Positions 14,876 through 31,013 are shown, numbered from the stretch's first letter. The stretch is 64,000 bases of DNA from Alphaproteobacteria bacterium (GCA_017626035.1 JAGAJR010000013.1:1-64000), one strand, 5' to 3'. Numbers and translations: made by a program. Notes: generated by a model not told the origin, from the letters alone.

Positions 14876-16240
14876 ATGGTAATAAAAAAATCATCTGGAT
14901 TTACAGAAGGAGAGAGACAGGTAGCTGAACTATGTGAACATAGTTTTCTAAAATTATGGAGTTATCCTAACTTATTTAAACAACAAGGAAAAGAACTTTG
15001 CGATAATCTAATTTTATTTGGTGATACTATTATTCTTATTTCGGAAAAGACTAAAACTCCGTTTGAGTATGATTATTCTTTATATGGAGATGAAGATTCT
15101 AAGAAGCCAATAGGTGAAAGACATATAGATATTTTGTGGAGAAGATGGAGTAAAGAATTAAAATCATCTGAAGATCAATTAAATGGTGCAGAGCGATGGA
15201 TAAAGAAACACCCTGACCAAATTTATCTCGATTCTAAATGCCAAAATAAGTTTCCATTAAAAATATCGGATATTGAAAATTTTAAATTTATAAAAATATC
15301 CGTAGTTAATGGACTGGATAAAGTTAATAAATTAAGAGAACAAGCTTGTAATAATGAACTGGCTTATGAGCTACCATCTGATATGATGTTGTTTAAAATG
15401 GATTTAAACAATATTATCCATTTGTTGGATGATTATACATTTCCTATTATAATGAAAGAATTGGATACTGTAACAGATTTTATACTTTTCTTTCAAAAAA
15501 AGGAAGATTTACTAAAATCGGGAAAGTGCCTATTGGGAATCTTAGATTTAGATTTGTTGCCAATATATTTAACGAATATTGATTATGAAAAGTGTTGTTT
15601 TTGTTTGGGAGAATTGGAGCAAGAAGCTAAGAAGGCTGATTTTATAATAATTGATAATCCTATTGATCCATATCCTGAATTTATAAAAGAAAAAAGATAT
15701 ATTGATTTTCGAAACAGTTTAAAAAATAGTTATTTATGGGATAGACTTATAAACAGTTGTTCGCAAGATGCTTTTGATGATGTTCTAATTGAGGGAAAGG
15801 ATTTAGATAAAGTTGATACTATTTTGCGAATTATGGCCTCAGAAACTAGATTGTCTAGATGTGAATTATCTAAATTATATATGGATGTTATTTATTCTTT
15901 TGATATTTCTAGACTATATAAAGGACGAGCTGTTCAATCCCTATGTAATAAAGAAATTATGTATGTATTTCTTCAAGTGAGTAAACAGGATGAAGAAACC
16001 TATGAGGAGTACCGTAAACGGCGCTGTGGACTTGCAGAAATGTATTGTTGGGCAATCAACGCGAATAATGATATTATCAAACATATTGTTGTAATTGCTT
16101 CAGAGCCGGTAAAATATAATCAATATCTAAGTCGTGATTTTATTCTATATCCTTGTCAGTTATTGTCACCAGAAGAAAAGATTGAGATATTAAAAATGCA
16201 AAAAGAACTTAATATTTTAAATGGCAACACATCTAGTTAA
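14876..16240 (+). CDS. Nuclease-like protein, 454 aa, partner of coiled-coil gene
   Basis: The N-terminal 110 or so residues have the outline of a PD-(D/E)XK/NERD-like fold: an early Glu-rich helix, GKELCDNLILFGDTIILISE with Asp43, Lys58 closing the second strand, then a W..RW segment and SSEDQLNGAERWI, where Gln would be the late motif. The usual E-x-K is replaced by S-E-K, so catalysis is uncertain. The remaining 340 residues are unrecognised. It is AT-rich with many ATA and AGA codons, unlike the core genes, which points to transfer. Together with the tail-anchored coiled-coil gene it makes a compact cassette of the type seen in defence islands; that role is inference. Confidence 0.7.
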   Translation: MVIKKSSGFTEGERQVAELCEHSFLKLWSYPNLFKQQGKELCDNLILFGDTIILISEKTKTPFEYDYSLYGDEDSKKPIGERHIDILWRRWSKELKSSEDQLNGAERWIKKHPDQIYLDSKCQNKFPLKISDIENFKFIKISVVNGLDKVNKLREQACNNELAYELPSDMMLFKMDLNNIIHLLDDYTFPIIMKELDTVTDFILFFQKKEDLLKSGKCLLGILDLDLLPIYLTNIDYEKCCFCLGELEQEAKKADFIIIDNPIDPYPEFIKEKRYIDFRNSLKNSYLWDRLINSCSQDAFDDVLIEGKDLDKVDTILRIMASETRLSRCELSKLYMDVIYSFDISRLYKGRAVQSLCNKEIMYVFLQVSKQDEETYEEYRKRRCGLAEMYCWAINANNDIIKHIVVIASEPVKYNQYLSRDFILYPCQLLSPEEKIEILKMQKELNILNGNTSS

Positions 16241-16246
16241 AAAAAT

Positions 16247-16327
16247 ATGAAAAGTAAAATAGATAGAAATGATGTGTATTCATATAGAAACAAATTAAAA
16301 GATGAAGAATACTGTTTGTATAAATAA
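16247..16327 (+). CDS. Possible 26-aa peptide
   Basis: ATG-started frame MKSKIDRNDVYSYRNKLKDE... ending in TAA, six bases after the nuclease-like gene. No clear ribosome site; it may be translated by coupling or be chance. No function assigned. Confidence 0.25.
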   Translation: MKSKIDRNDVYSYRNKLKDEEYCLYK

Positions 16328-16396
16328 GTCCGTGGATTGCACTATGTGCCCAGCCAGTTAAGATAAGCTGTCCGAAAGGGTGGTGAGGTTATTTAA

Positions 16397-16428
16397 TAAA
16401 AAACCCGCAAAACAGTATGTTTCGCGGG
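16397..16428 (-). terminator. Terminator of the small membrane-protein gene
   Basis: CCCGC-AAAC/GTTT-GCGGG hairpin. The one imperfect pair is G-T on the minus strand and A-C on the plus strand, and the T-run is on the minus side, so it acts for minus-strand transcription. The stretch 16328-16396 shows no gene I can identify. Confidence 0.85.
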
Positions 16429-16469
16429 ATTGAAATCGTTAATACTCGTTAACTAATTTATTAATTAAC

Positions 16470-16739
16470 TTACCTAACTCTACAGCCTTTAGAACGGATG
16501 TTCATGGAGAATTTGCTGCATTCCAAATCATTCGTAGGTGAACGGATATGTACCGAGAGGGATGTTCCCGTGATGTTATTTAAGACATTCGTCTTTTCCC
16601 TCTTTAAGCAAGACATCATCGGGGGTAAATAAATCGGTTCGCTACTGTCCTGAATTTGTCTTAATTCTAATGTGTCGCTATCGTAAATGATAAGGACTAA
16701 CAGACAAAACAGGATTGTTATAACAAAATAAGTGTCCAT
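16470..16739 (-). CDS. Small membrane-anchored protein, 89 aa
   Basis: MDTYFVITILFCLLVLIIYD gives one N-terminal membrane segment; the remaining 65 or so residues are polar with three cysteines and probably outside the cytoplasm. The frame is open to 16796, but the TTG there is the -35 box, so the ATG at 16739 is the start, about 20 bases past the inferred transcription start. There is no clear ribosome site. A near-consensus promoter and a matched terminator strongly indicate a real transcription unit. Family unknown. Confidence 0.6.
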   Translation of the reverse strand: MDTYFVITILFCLLVLIIYDSDTLELRQIQDSSEPIYLPPMMSCLKREKTNVLNNITGTSLSVHIRSPTNDLECSKFSMNIRSKGCRVR

Positions 16740-16767
16740 GAGCCATAATTGTAATTTTCTGATGAGG

Positions 16768-16796
16768 TTTATATGGAGGAAATGCTTTTTTGTCAA
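16768..16796 (-). promoter_or_regulatory. Near-consensus promoter of the small membrane-protein gene
   Basis: TTGACA (16791-16796), exactly 17 bp, TATAAA (16768-16773), read on the minus strand. Confidence 0.85.
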
Positions 16797-16894
16797 GATA
16801 ATTTTATGGTCGGTGCACTTGTCGAAGGATTGTGTATGGCAAGTTGTTAATCTGTTGTATGTTCAGGTTATTGAGGGCGATAAGAATATATTTA

Positions 16895-16923
16895 TTGACA
16901 TCTAAAAAATAATTGACTATGTT
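16895..16923 (+). promoter_or_regulatory. Promoter of secE-nusG
   Basis: TTGACA (16895-16900), 17-bp spacer, TATGTT (16918-16923), about 125 bp before secE. The island separates secE from the tRNA-Trp promoter, so this one probably drives secE-nusG now. The stretch from here to secE holds no gene I can see. Confidence 0.65.
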
Positions 16924-17048
16924 TGCGGCATTGAGCTAGGCATATATGTGGTGCAAAAGGTTTTGTTTGTACTATGTTGTGTTTTGTTATTTTCTTTCCG
17001 GTTTGGAAATGAATGGTTTTTAATTTTTTTTTATAATGGATAGGATCC

Positions 17049-17246
17049 ATGGCAAAAGTTAGTCCAATACAGTTTTTTAGACAAGTAAAACAGGAAGTCA
17101 AGAAAGTTACTTGGCCGACCAAGAAAGAGGTTTTGCAAACATCTACAATGGTTATCATTTTGGTATCAATTGCAGCTGCATTTTTCTTCTTTGTTGATCA
17201 AATTCTCGGTTGGATGGTGCAGTTAATATTTGGTCTTGGAGTTTAG
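17049..17246 (+). CDS. secE: Preprotein translocase subunit SecE
   Basis: SecE, the small clamp subunit of the SecYEG channel in the inner membrane. At 65 residues it is the short, single-span form: a cytoplasmic amphipathic part with the conserved [11 protein letters not shown] motif, then one membrane helix ([20 protein letters not shown]). AGGA lies just upstream of the ATG. nusG follows after four bases, the universal secE-nusG operon. Its usual upstream neighbour, tRNA-Trp, is now about 14.8 kb away across the island. Confidence 0.97.
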   Translation: MAKVSPIQFFRQVKQEVKKVTWPTKKEVLQTSTMVIILVSIAAAFFFFVDQILGWMVQLIFGLGV

Positions 17247-17250
17247 TTGT

Positions 17251-17781
17251 ATGTCAGCACGTTGGTATGTTCTTCACGTTTATTCCGGTTCGGAGAAAAA
17301 AGTTGCCGAATCTATTCGTGAACAGGCTGTTTTGAAGAAAATGGAAGACAAAATTCTGGAAGTAATTGTTCCGACAGAAGATATTGTTGAAGTTAAAAAA
17401 GGTGCAAAAGTAAACAGTGAACGCAAGTTTTTCCCTGGTTATGTTTTAATTAAAATGGAAATGACGGATGATTGCTGGCACGTTGTTAAGAATACGCCGA
17501 AAGTTACCGGATTTTTAGGCAGCCGCAACAAGCCGCAGCCGATTACGGAAGCTGAAGCTCAACGCATTATTACTCAGATGCAGGATGGTGTTGAACGGCC
17601 TCAAACGGTTGTTGATTATGAAGTCGGCGAACAAATTCGCGTTATCGATGGTCCGTTTGCTTCTTTTGTCGGTTTGGTTGAAGATGTTGATGCCGAAAAA
17701 GCTCGTTTGAAGGTTTCTGTTTCTATTTTCGGACGTTCTACTCCGGTTGAATTGGAATTTTCACAAGTAGAAAAAATCTAA
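17251..17781 (+). CDS. nusG: Transcription termination/antitermination factor NusG
   Basis: A 176-residue NusG, which binds RNA polymerase, reduces pausing and couples to Rho or ribosomes. The NGN domain begins [20 protein letters not shown] and includes [10 protein letters not shown]; the C-terminal KOW domain contains [19 protein letters not shown]. The ATG at 17251 is preferred to an upstream GTG frame because it matches the family N-terminus and has GGAG upstream. A strong terminator follows, so the operon is just secE-nusG. Confidence 0.97.
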   Translation: MSARWYVLHVYSGSEKKVAESIREQAVLKKMEDKILEVIVPTEDIVEVKKGAKVNSERKFFPGYVLIKMEMTDDCWHVVKNTPKVTGFLGSRNKPQPITEAEAQRIITQMQDGVERPQTVVDYEVGEQIRVIDGPFASFVGLVEDVDAEKARLKVSVSIFGRSTPVELEFSQVEKI

Positions 17782-17801
17782 CAGAAAATATCTTTAAATA
17801 A

Positions 17802-17828
17802 AAAAGTTCTCTTCGGGAGAACTTTTTT
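17802..17828 (+). terminator. Terminator after nusG
   Basis: GTTCTC/GAGAAC stem with a TTCGG loop, flanked by A and T runs. Confidence 0.93.
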
Positions 17829-17846
17829 CGTATCAAGGAGAAAATA

Positions 17847-18350
17847 ATGTTTAAAAACTTTATTAATGAATTTAAGAAATTTGCAATGAGAGGCAATGTT
17901 ATCGATATGGCTGTCGGTATTATCATTGGTGCCGCTTTCGGAAAAATTGTCGACTCTTTGGTTAAAGACGTTATCATGCCGCCAATCGGTCTTTTGTTGG
18001 GAAAGGTGGATTTCTCAAATCTGTTTGTGGTTTTGAAAGACGGAGCCGAAAAAGCCGGTCCGTATGTTTCTTTGGATGCCGCTCAGAATGCCGGAGCCAT
18101 TACCGTTAACATCGGTTTGTTCATTAATGCGGTTATCAGCTTCACAATCGTGGCTTTTGCCGTTTTTATCTTAATTAAGGCGATTAATGAACTTCAAGCC
18201 AAAATGTTAAAGCAGGAAGCCGCGGAAGAGGCCAAAAAAGCCCCTACGACAAAGAAATGCCCGTTCTGTTGCTCCGAGATTGCCATTGAAGCCGTGAAAT
18301 GTCCTCATTGCACATCGGATTTGGATGTTTCAAAAAAATCGAAAAAGTAA
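17847..18350 (+). CDS. mscL: Large-conductance mechanosensitive channel with zinc ribbon
   Basis: MscL opens under membrane tension to release solutes during hypo-osmotic shock. The N-terminal helix [20 protein letters not shown] and the first pore helix are canonical; the second membrane helix is near residues 90-112. After the normal cytoplasmic helix the protein carries an extra tail with CPFC (138-141) and CPHC (152-155), a zinc-ribbon-like knuckle present in some MscL proteins. It is 167 residues against about 136 in E. coli. The gene sits alone between the nusG and rplK units with a terminator on each side, an insertion into the usual secE-nusG-rplK order. Confidence 0.95.
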   Translation: MFKNFINEFKKFAMRGNVIDMAVGIIIGAAFGKIVDSLVKDVIMPPIGLLLGKVDFSNLFVVLKDGAEKAGPYVSLDAAQNAGAITVNIGLFINAVISFTIVAFAVFILIKAINELQAKMLKQEAAEEAKKAPTTKKCPFCCSEIAIEAVKCPHCTSDLDVSKKSKK

Positions 18351-18354
18351 AAAA

Positions 18355-18378
18355 GAGCCCTCTTCGGAGGGCTTTTTT
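18355..18378 (+). terminator. Terminator after mscL
   Basis: GCCCTC-TTCG-GAGGGC stem-loop followed by six T residues. Confidence 0.95.
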
Positions 18379-18438
18379 AGTTGGCATTTTTCCGAATCGA
18401 ATCAAAGACTTGAATCGGAATTTTTTTGAAAAAAATGC

Positions 18439-18466
18439 TTGCAAATTGAATCGGTTGTGGTATACA
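18439..18466 (+). promoter_or_regulatory. Promoter of the rplK-rplA operon
   Basis: TTGCAA (18439-18444), 16-bp spacer, TATACA (18461-18466), followed by a GC-rich start region. It gives a leader of about 110 bases before rplK. Confidence 0.7.
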
Positions 18467-18530
18467 GGGGCGACTCTGAAAGGGAGGAATCTGCCTTTGA
18501 TGAGTGCGAATCGTGAATTTTAATTAATTT

Positions 18531-18562
18531 TGTGGGAGGCGAGCCATCGTCTTGTTACCACA
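18531..18562 (+). promoter_or_regulatory. Probable L1-binding leader hairpin
   Basis: TGTGG pairs with CCACA around an interior containing GGAGGCGAGCC. The position just upstream of rplK matches the site where ribosomal protein L1 represses its own operon in other bacteria. The assignment is by position and general form. Confidence 0.5.
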
Positions 18563-18583
18563 AAACCTAACAGAGGTATGAAA

Positions 18584-19021
18584 ATGGCTAAGTCTAAAAA
18601 GAAAATTTTAGGATTAATCAAGCTTCAAATCCCTGCCGGAAAGGCTAACCCTTCTCCGCCAGTTGGTCCTGCTTTGGGTCAAAAAGGCTTGAACATTATG
18701 GAATTCTGCAAAGCATTCAATGCAGCTACTCAGAAAATGGAACCGGGTATTCCTGTTCCGGTTGTTATTACAGCCTATGAAGACAAATCTTTTACTTTTG
18801 AAACAAAACTTCCGCCGGTTGCTTATTACATTAAGAAAGCCGCTAACGTTAAGTCTGCTTCAAAAGAACCGGGTAAAGTTGTTGCCGGACAGATTACAAT
18901 TGCTCAGGTTAAAGAAATCGCCGAAGCTAAATTGCCTGATTTGAACTGTTCTACAGTTGAATCTGCAATGAATATGGTTAAAGGCCAGGCTGTTTCTATG
19001 GGTATTAAGGTTGTGGAGTAG
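18584..19021 (+). CDS. rplK: 50S ribosomal protein L11
   Basis: L11 binds 23S rRNA at the GTPase-associated centre and is needed for stringent-response signalling. The 145-residue protein shows the hallmark [20 protein letters not shown]. The ATG at 18584 (MAKSKKK) is favoured over one two codons earlier because GAGG is seven bases upstream. rplA starts two bases after the stop, so both are translated together. Confidence 0.97.
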   Translation: MAKSKKKILGLIKLQIPAGKANPSPPVGPALGQKGLNIMEFCKAFNAATQKMEPGIPVPVVITAYEDKSFTFETKLPPVAYYIKKAANVKSASKEPGKVVAGQITIAQVKEIAEAKLPDLNCSTVESAMNMVKGQAVSMGIKVVE

Positions 19022-19022
19022 T

Positions 19023-19709
19023 ATGATGCAGGGAAAAAGAATCGTAAACGCTTATAAAACAGTTGATAAAAATCAGGCTTATGCTCTGAATGAAGCTGTT
19101 AAAATCGTTAAAACCAATGCTACTGCAAAATTTGACGAAACAATTGATGTTGCAATCAATCTGGGTGTTGATCCGAAACATGCCGACCAGATGGTTCGCG
19201 GTGTTTGTGCTTTGCCTCACGGAACAGGTAAAACTATCCGCGTTGCCGTTTTGGCTCAAGGTGAAAAAGCCGATGAAGCTAAAGCTGCCGGTGCAGATGT
19301 TGTCGGTGCCGAAAACTTAATCGACTCTATCCTTTCCGGTAAAATCGATTTCGACAGATGTATTGCTACTCCGGATATGATGGGCTTGGCCGGTAAGGTT
19401 GCCCGCGTTCTGGGTCCTAAAGGCTTGATGCCAAACCCTAAATTGGGTACGGTTACCGCTGACGTTGCGACTGCCGTTAAGAAGGCTAAGGCTGGTGAAG
19501 TTCAGTATCGTGTTGAAAAAACGGGTATTGTTCACGCCGGTATTGCAAAGGCTTCTTTCTCTGAAGAACAGATTTATGAGAATGCCAAAACCTTCTTGGA
19601 TGCAATTATTAAAGCAAGACCTCAAGGTGCCAAAGGTACTTATATTAAGAAGATTACTTTGAGCAGCACCATGGGTGTCGGCGTAAAAGTTGACGCTGCC
19701 GCTTTGTAA
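19023..19709 (+). CDS. rplA: 50S ribosomal protein L1
   Basis: L1 forms the mobile stalk at the ribosomal E site and in many bacteria represses the L11 operon by binding its mRNA. About 228 residues; [20 protein letters not shown] and the [20 protein letters not shown] signature are plain. ATG codons at 19023 and 19026 are both possible; GGAG lies four and seven bases upstream, favouring the second. The structured rplJ leader follows. Confidence 0.97.
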   Translation: MMQGKRIVNAYKTVDKNQAYALNEAVKIVKTNATAKFDETIDVAINLGVDPKHADQMVRGVCALPHGTGKTIRVAVLAQGEKADEAKAAGADVVGAENLIDSILSGKIDFDRCIATPDMMGLAGKVARVLGPKGLMPNPKLGTVTADVATAVKKAKAGEVQYRVEKTGIVHAGIAKASFSEEQIYENAKTFLDAIIKARPQGAKGTYIKKITLSSTMGVGVKVDAAAL

Positions 19710-19713
19710 GAAT

Positions 19714-19741
19714 TTGCATGGCGGGTCTGGTTTCATATCAG
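19714..19741 (+). promoter_or_regulatory. Candidate rplJ-rplL promoter
   Basis: TTGCAT (19714-19719), 16-bp spacer, TATCAG (19736-19741), directly after rplA. It is similar in form to the rplK promoter. A hairpin GGGTGATGA/TCATCACCC at 19759-19783 follows. Confidence 0.4.
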
Positions 19742-19789
19742 ACAAGCGAAAAAGTTTTGGGTGATGAACTTTAATCATCACCCACTCTT

Positions 19790-20060
19790 CAAGAGCAGGG
19801 CTGTTGTTTTGCTCTTGGAAACTGTCCAAGACCGTAGGTGGTCGGAACAAAGTTTGAAAGTTATTTTTAACGGAGTTCAAATCTTAAATATCCTACGCAG
19901 ACGGGAGTTGAGAAATATTTTAATATCTTTTTCTCCTGGACAGATTAGGTCCCGCCGGACGGCTTGTTTGAGGAGAACTCCTTAAATCGGTTTAGGACGG
20001 TGGAAAGTGTAAAGAAACGGCATCTTTTGTTTTTTATCAAGGGATGTTTAATTTGGAGAC
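19790..20060 (+). promoter_or_regulatory. L10 (rplJ) mRNA leader
   Basis: The 357-base gap before rplJ holds the structured leader through which the L10-L12 complex represses rplJL in bacteria. Recognisable are GTCCAAGACCGTAGGTGG (19824-19841), which is close to the conserved L10-leader core, and CCTACGCAGACGGG (19892-19905), the matching downstream strand. No ORF is evident in the gap. Confidence 0.7.
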
Positions 20061-20066
20061 AAATAA

Positions 20067-20549
20067 GTGAACCGTGAAGAAAAAGCACAACTGCTCAGCG
20101 AATTGGCTGAATTGTTTAATGGTTCTGAAATCGTAGTTGTATCACACTATAAAGGTCTTACAGTTAAAGAAGTTTCAGAATTGAGAGACAATATCAGAAA
20201 AGCCGGAGCAGGTTTCAGAGTTACTAAAAACCGGATTACTCGTCTTGCTCTCAAAGGCACAAAGTTTGAAGCTTTGACTGATTTGTTCAAAGGTCCGACA
20301 GCAATCGCATTTGCTAACGATCCGATCTCGGCTTGTAAAGCTTGTGTCGAATTTTCCAAAAACAACGAAAAATTAATCGTTGTTGGCGGTGCTATGGGAA
20401 CAGGTGTTCTTTCTACAGCTGAAATCAACAAATTGGCTACTATTCCGTCTATGGACGAACTCAGAGCCAAAATCATCGGCCTCCTGCAGGCTCCTGCCGC
20501 TCAATTGGCAAGAGTTACAAAGGCTTACAGCGAGAAAGAAGCCGCTTAA
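20067..20549 (+). CDS. rplJ: 50S ribosomal protein L10
   Basis: L10 anchors L7/L12 dimers to the large subunit. The 160-residue protein begins MNREEKAQLLSEL and contains the VVVSHYKGLTV and FRVTKNRITRLAL blocks, with a C-terminal helix for L12 binding. The start is GTG, with GGAG nine bases upstream. It is probably autoregulated by the leader in front. Confidence 0.97.
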   Translation: MNREEKAQLLSELAELFNGSEIVVVSHYKGLTVKEVSELRDNIRKAGAGFRVTKNRITRLALKGTKFEALTDLFKGPTAIAFANDPISACKACVEFSKNNEKLIVVGGAMGTGVLSTAEINKLATIPSMDELRAKIIGLLQAPAAQLARVTKAYSEKEAA

Positions 20550-20657
20550 TTATTTTTTGTTTTTTATGCTGTCTGACAGTTCTAAAAACAAAAGATTTTA
20601 AGCTAGAGAGTAACAAAGTTTTTAATTTGATTTAATTTATTTTATTGGAGAAAAAAA

Positions 20658-21032
20658 ATGGCCGATTTAGCCAAATTAGTAGATGAATTATCAGCTTTGA
20701 CAGTTATGGAAGCTGCTGACTTGTCAAAAATGTTAGAAGAAAAATGGGGCGTTTCTGCCGCTGCTGCCGTTGCCGTTGCTGCCGGTGGTGCTGCAGGCGG
20801 TGCCGCTGCTGCTGAAGAAAAAGATGAATTTGATGTTATCTTGGCAGATGCCGGTGCAAACAAAATCAACGTTATTAAAGAAATCCGTGCAATCACACAA
20901 TTGGGCTTGAAAGAAGCTAAAGACTTGGTTGACGGTGCTCCTAAAACTGTTAAAGAAGCTGCTCCTAAAGCTGAAGCTGAAGAAATCAAAGCTAAATTGG
21001 AAGCCGCTGGTGCTAAAGTTGAACTTAAGTAA
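20658..21032 (+). CDS. rplL: 50S ribosomal protein L7/L12
   Basis: The 124-residue stalk protein that recruits translation factors. An N-terminal dimerisation part ([20 protein letters not shown]), an Ala/Gly-rich hinge and a C-terminal domain ([39 protein letters not shown]) are all typical. GGAG lies seven bases before the ATG. About 400 bases of structured spacer separate it from rpoB. Confidence 0.98.
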   Translation: MADLAKLVDELSALTVMEAADLSKMLEEKWGVSAAAAVAVAAGGAAGGAAAAEEKDEFDVILADAGANKINVIKEIRAITQLGLKEAKDLVDGAPKTVKEAAPKAEAEEIKAKLEAAGAKVELK

Positions 21033-21044
21033 TTAAGTTTTGAT

Positions 21045-21230
21045 ATACGGTGGATTTGAGGAAAACTCAGTGTTTTTCTTCAAATCCTTTCCGTGTATTT
21101 CGGTATTATTAAGAATCTTTCCGAAGACGTTTGGGAATGTTCTTAAGTTCTAAGCTTAATTACCGGAGTGCCGATGAGGGAGTTTAGAGCGGAATTATTT
21201 TCAAAAAGGGCTGTTGGAATCAGGCCCTTG
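21045..21230 (+). promoter_or_regulatory. rplL-rpoB intergenic hairpins (attenuator or processing region)
   Basis: Three hairpins follow rplL: ATACGG-GGATTTGA (21045-21059) with TTCAAATCC-CCGTGTAT (21079-21098); TTAAGAA...TTCC with GGGAA...TTCTTAA (about 21110-21148); and AAGGGC/GCCCTT (about 21206-21229). None has a strong T-run. In E. coli this gap holds an attenuator and an RNase III site that set the ribosomal protein to polymerase ratio; a similar role is inferred. 21231-21431 shows no gene and no convincing promoter. Confidence 0.55.
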
Positions 21231-21431
21231 ACTCATTTTAAATGCAAAAGTTGTTTTACGCTTTTTTAAGAGTTGGTATTAGTATGTAATCATCGTTAAG
21301 AGGATATGTCTGTATCCGAGGGTTTGGCGAGATTGTAAAACTTTTAATTATATTTAACCCTTCTGTAATCGGGTTTCAGTTCAGGCTGATAGGATTGTTA
21401 CAGAAATCTTAACCAAAGGGATGAAAGCACA

Positions 21432-25607
<4,176 letters not shown>

Positions 25608-25612
25608 GGTAA

Positions 25613-29800
<4,188 letters not shown>

Positions 29801-29819
29801 TTTCTGACGTAAATCTTGA

Positions 29820-29853
29820 AAAACTCCCGCGGGTAACTGCGGGAGTTTTTTTG
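29820..29853 (+). terminator. Terminator of the rpoBC operon
   Basis: AAAAACTCCCGC and GCGGGAGTTTTT form a long stem followed by T residues. Confidence 0.95.
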
Positions 29854-29930
29854 TATGAAAAAAAATCTTGAACTTTTTTTATTGATATAGTATTTATGAG
29901 GGCGATTTTTTTAAGACAATGTAAAATATT

Positions 29931-30068
29931 ATGTGGTGCACGGCATTCATCGTTTCTAATCTGGTATGGATAGTTCTGTATTGCAGATTAAAGAGAAAAG
30001 TCAAGCGATCGAAAACAGAAATTAAAAGGTTAAAGCGAGAGCTTTATATTTCTTTCTCAAGTCATTAA
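29931..30068 (+). CDS. Possible small membrane protein, 45 aa
   Basis: MWCTAFIVSNLVWIVLYCRL gives one membrane helix, followed by a strongly basic helical tail (KRKVKRSKTEIKRLKREL). The hydrophobic-then-basic pattern looks selected. The ribosome site is poor. Not recognised. It precedes a second small membrane ORF, and a terminator closes the pair. Confidence 0.4.
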   Translation: MWCTAFIVSNLVWIVLYCRLKRKVKRSKTEIKRLKRELYISFSSH

Positions 30069-30110
30069 TTACTAATTAAAAAATAAACGAAAATGGAAGT
30101 GTTATCTATT

Positions 30111-30221
30111 ATGTTTTTTGCAGTCGTGATGTTTTTGATTCTTTGGTCAGGCGTTGCTTACACCGAGAATAGTGTCGAGAAATTCTATAAAAAGAATAAA
30201 CTCGAAAATACGGAAGACTGA
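30111..30221 (+). CDS. Possible small membrane protein, 36 aa
   Basis: MFFAVVMFLILWSGVAYTEN is one membrane segment, followed by a charged tail EKFYKKNKLENTED. An in-frame ATG six codons earlier is possible. A terminator lies about 35 bases after the stop, which supports a transcript ending here. Function unknown. Confidence 0.45.
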   Translation: MFFAVVMFLILWSGVAYTENSVEKFYKKNKLENTED

Positions 30222-30252
30222 GTTCCAAGACATTAAAAAAAACAGGAACAAG

Positions 30253-30292
30253 CGAGCGTTCTTCTTTTGAGAGAAGACGCTCTTTTTTATTT
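30253..30292 (+). terminator. Terminator after the small membrane ORFs
   Basis: GAGCG-TCTTC pairs with GAAGA-CGCTC, followed by six T residues. Confidence 0.85.
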
Positions 30293-30374
30293 TGTGATGA
30301 CCAATATAAAAAAACTTGTGCTTTGTCGTGGAATCTTTTAAATTGAAAAGCAGTTTTAATTCAGGAGAAATGAT

Positions 30375-31013
30375 ATGAAAAAAACAGTTTTAAGCTTGGT
30401 TGCGGTTTCTTTTTTAGCCGCTTGTGCAACTGATCCGTATACCGGAGAAAGCAAGGTTTCTAAAACGGCATGGGGAACAGGTATCGGAACTTTGGCCGGG
30501 GCAGGAATAGGTGCTTTGGTCGGTGGTGAGAAAGGAGCCTTAATCGGTGCCGGTGTGGGTGCTGCGAGCGGTGCGGCCGTTGGCGGCTATATGGATATTC
30601 AGGCTCGCAAATTGCGTCAGGAACTTTTGGGAACGGGGGTTCAGGTTAAGCAGGCAGATGGCCGTGTTTATCTGATTATGCCGAGTAATATTACTTTTGC
30701 TACGGATTCCGCAGTTTTCAAACCGGCATTTAATCCTGTTTTGGATTCAGTGGCTAAAGTCATTGCCGAATATGACAAGACGTTGGTTCAAATTACCGGT
30801 TATACGGATAATACCGGTTCTTTGGCTTATAATAATCAATTGTCCTTGAAACGTGCAGATGCCGTTGCAACATATCTGAAACTGCGAAATGTTGCCGCTA
30901 ATCGCATCAGTGTTTCCGGCATGGGACCAAACAATCCTATAGCCTCTAATTCAACAGCTGCCGGAAGAGAGCAGAATAGAAGGGTTGAGATTACGCTTAT
31001 CAATAACCAGTAA
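30375..31013 (+). CDS. OmpA-family lipoprotein with glycine zipper, 212 aa
   Basis: An outer-membrane lipoprotein that binds peptidoglycan. The signal peptide ends in lipobox LAAC (Cys17). Residues about 34-75 are a glycine zipper (GTLAGAGIGALVGG, GAGVGAASGAAVGG), which may insert in the membrane. The C-terminal OmpA domain begins near 95 and has the peptidoglycan-binding pattern ITGYTDNTGSLAYNNQLSLK ending with REQNRRVEI. A probable promoter TTGTGC-17-TAAATT lies at 30316-30344. It is monocistronic; a repeat region follows. Confidence 0.93.
   Translation: MKKTVLSLVAVSFLAACATDPYTGESKVSKTAWGTGIGTLAGAGIGALVGGEKGALIGAGVGAASGAAVGGYMDIQARKLRQELLGTGVQVKQADGRVYLIMPSNITFATDSAVFKPAFNPVLDSVAKVIAEYDKTLVQITGYTDNTGSLAYNNQLSLKRADAVATYLKLRNVAANRISVSGMGPNNPIASNSTAAGREQNRRVEITLINNQ

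Noticed and set aside
16240-17048. Search for a second copy of the tRNA-Trp 3' end as the right attachment site
   Set aside because: I found no stretch matching the tRNA T arm or acceptor end. Serine recombinases may leave only a few shared bases, so absence is not informative, but I cannot mark attR.
16892-17158. 88-codon minus-strand ORF over the secE promoter
   Set aside because: It lies antisense to secE and its promoter, and has no start signal or terminator.
18299-18523. 74-codon plus-strand ORF spanning the mscL terminator
   Set aside because: It crosses a strong terminator and the rplK promoter; chance frame.
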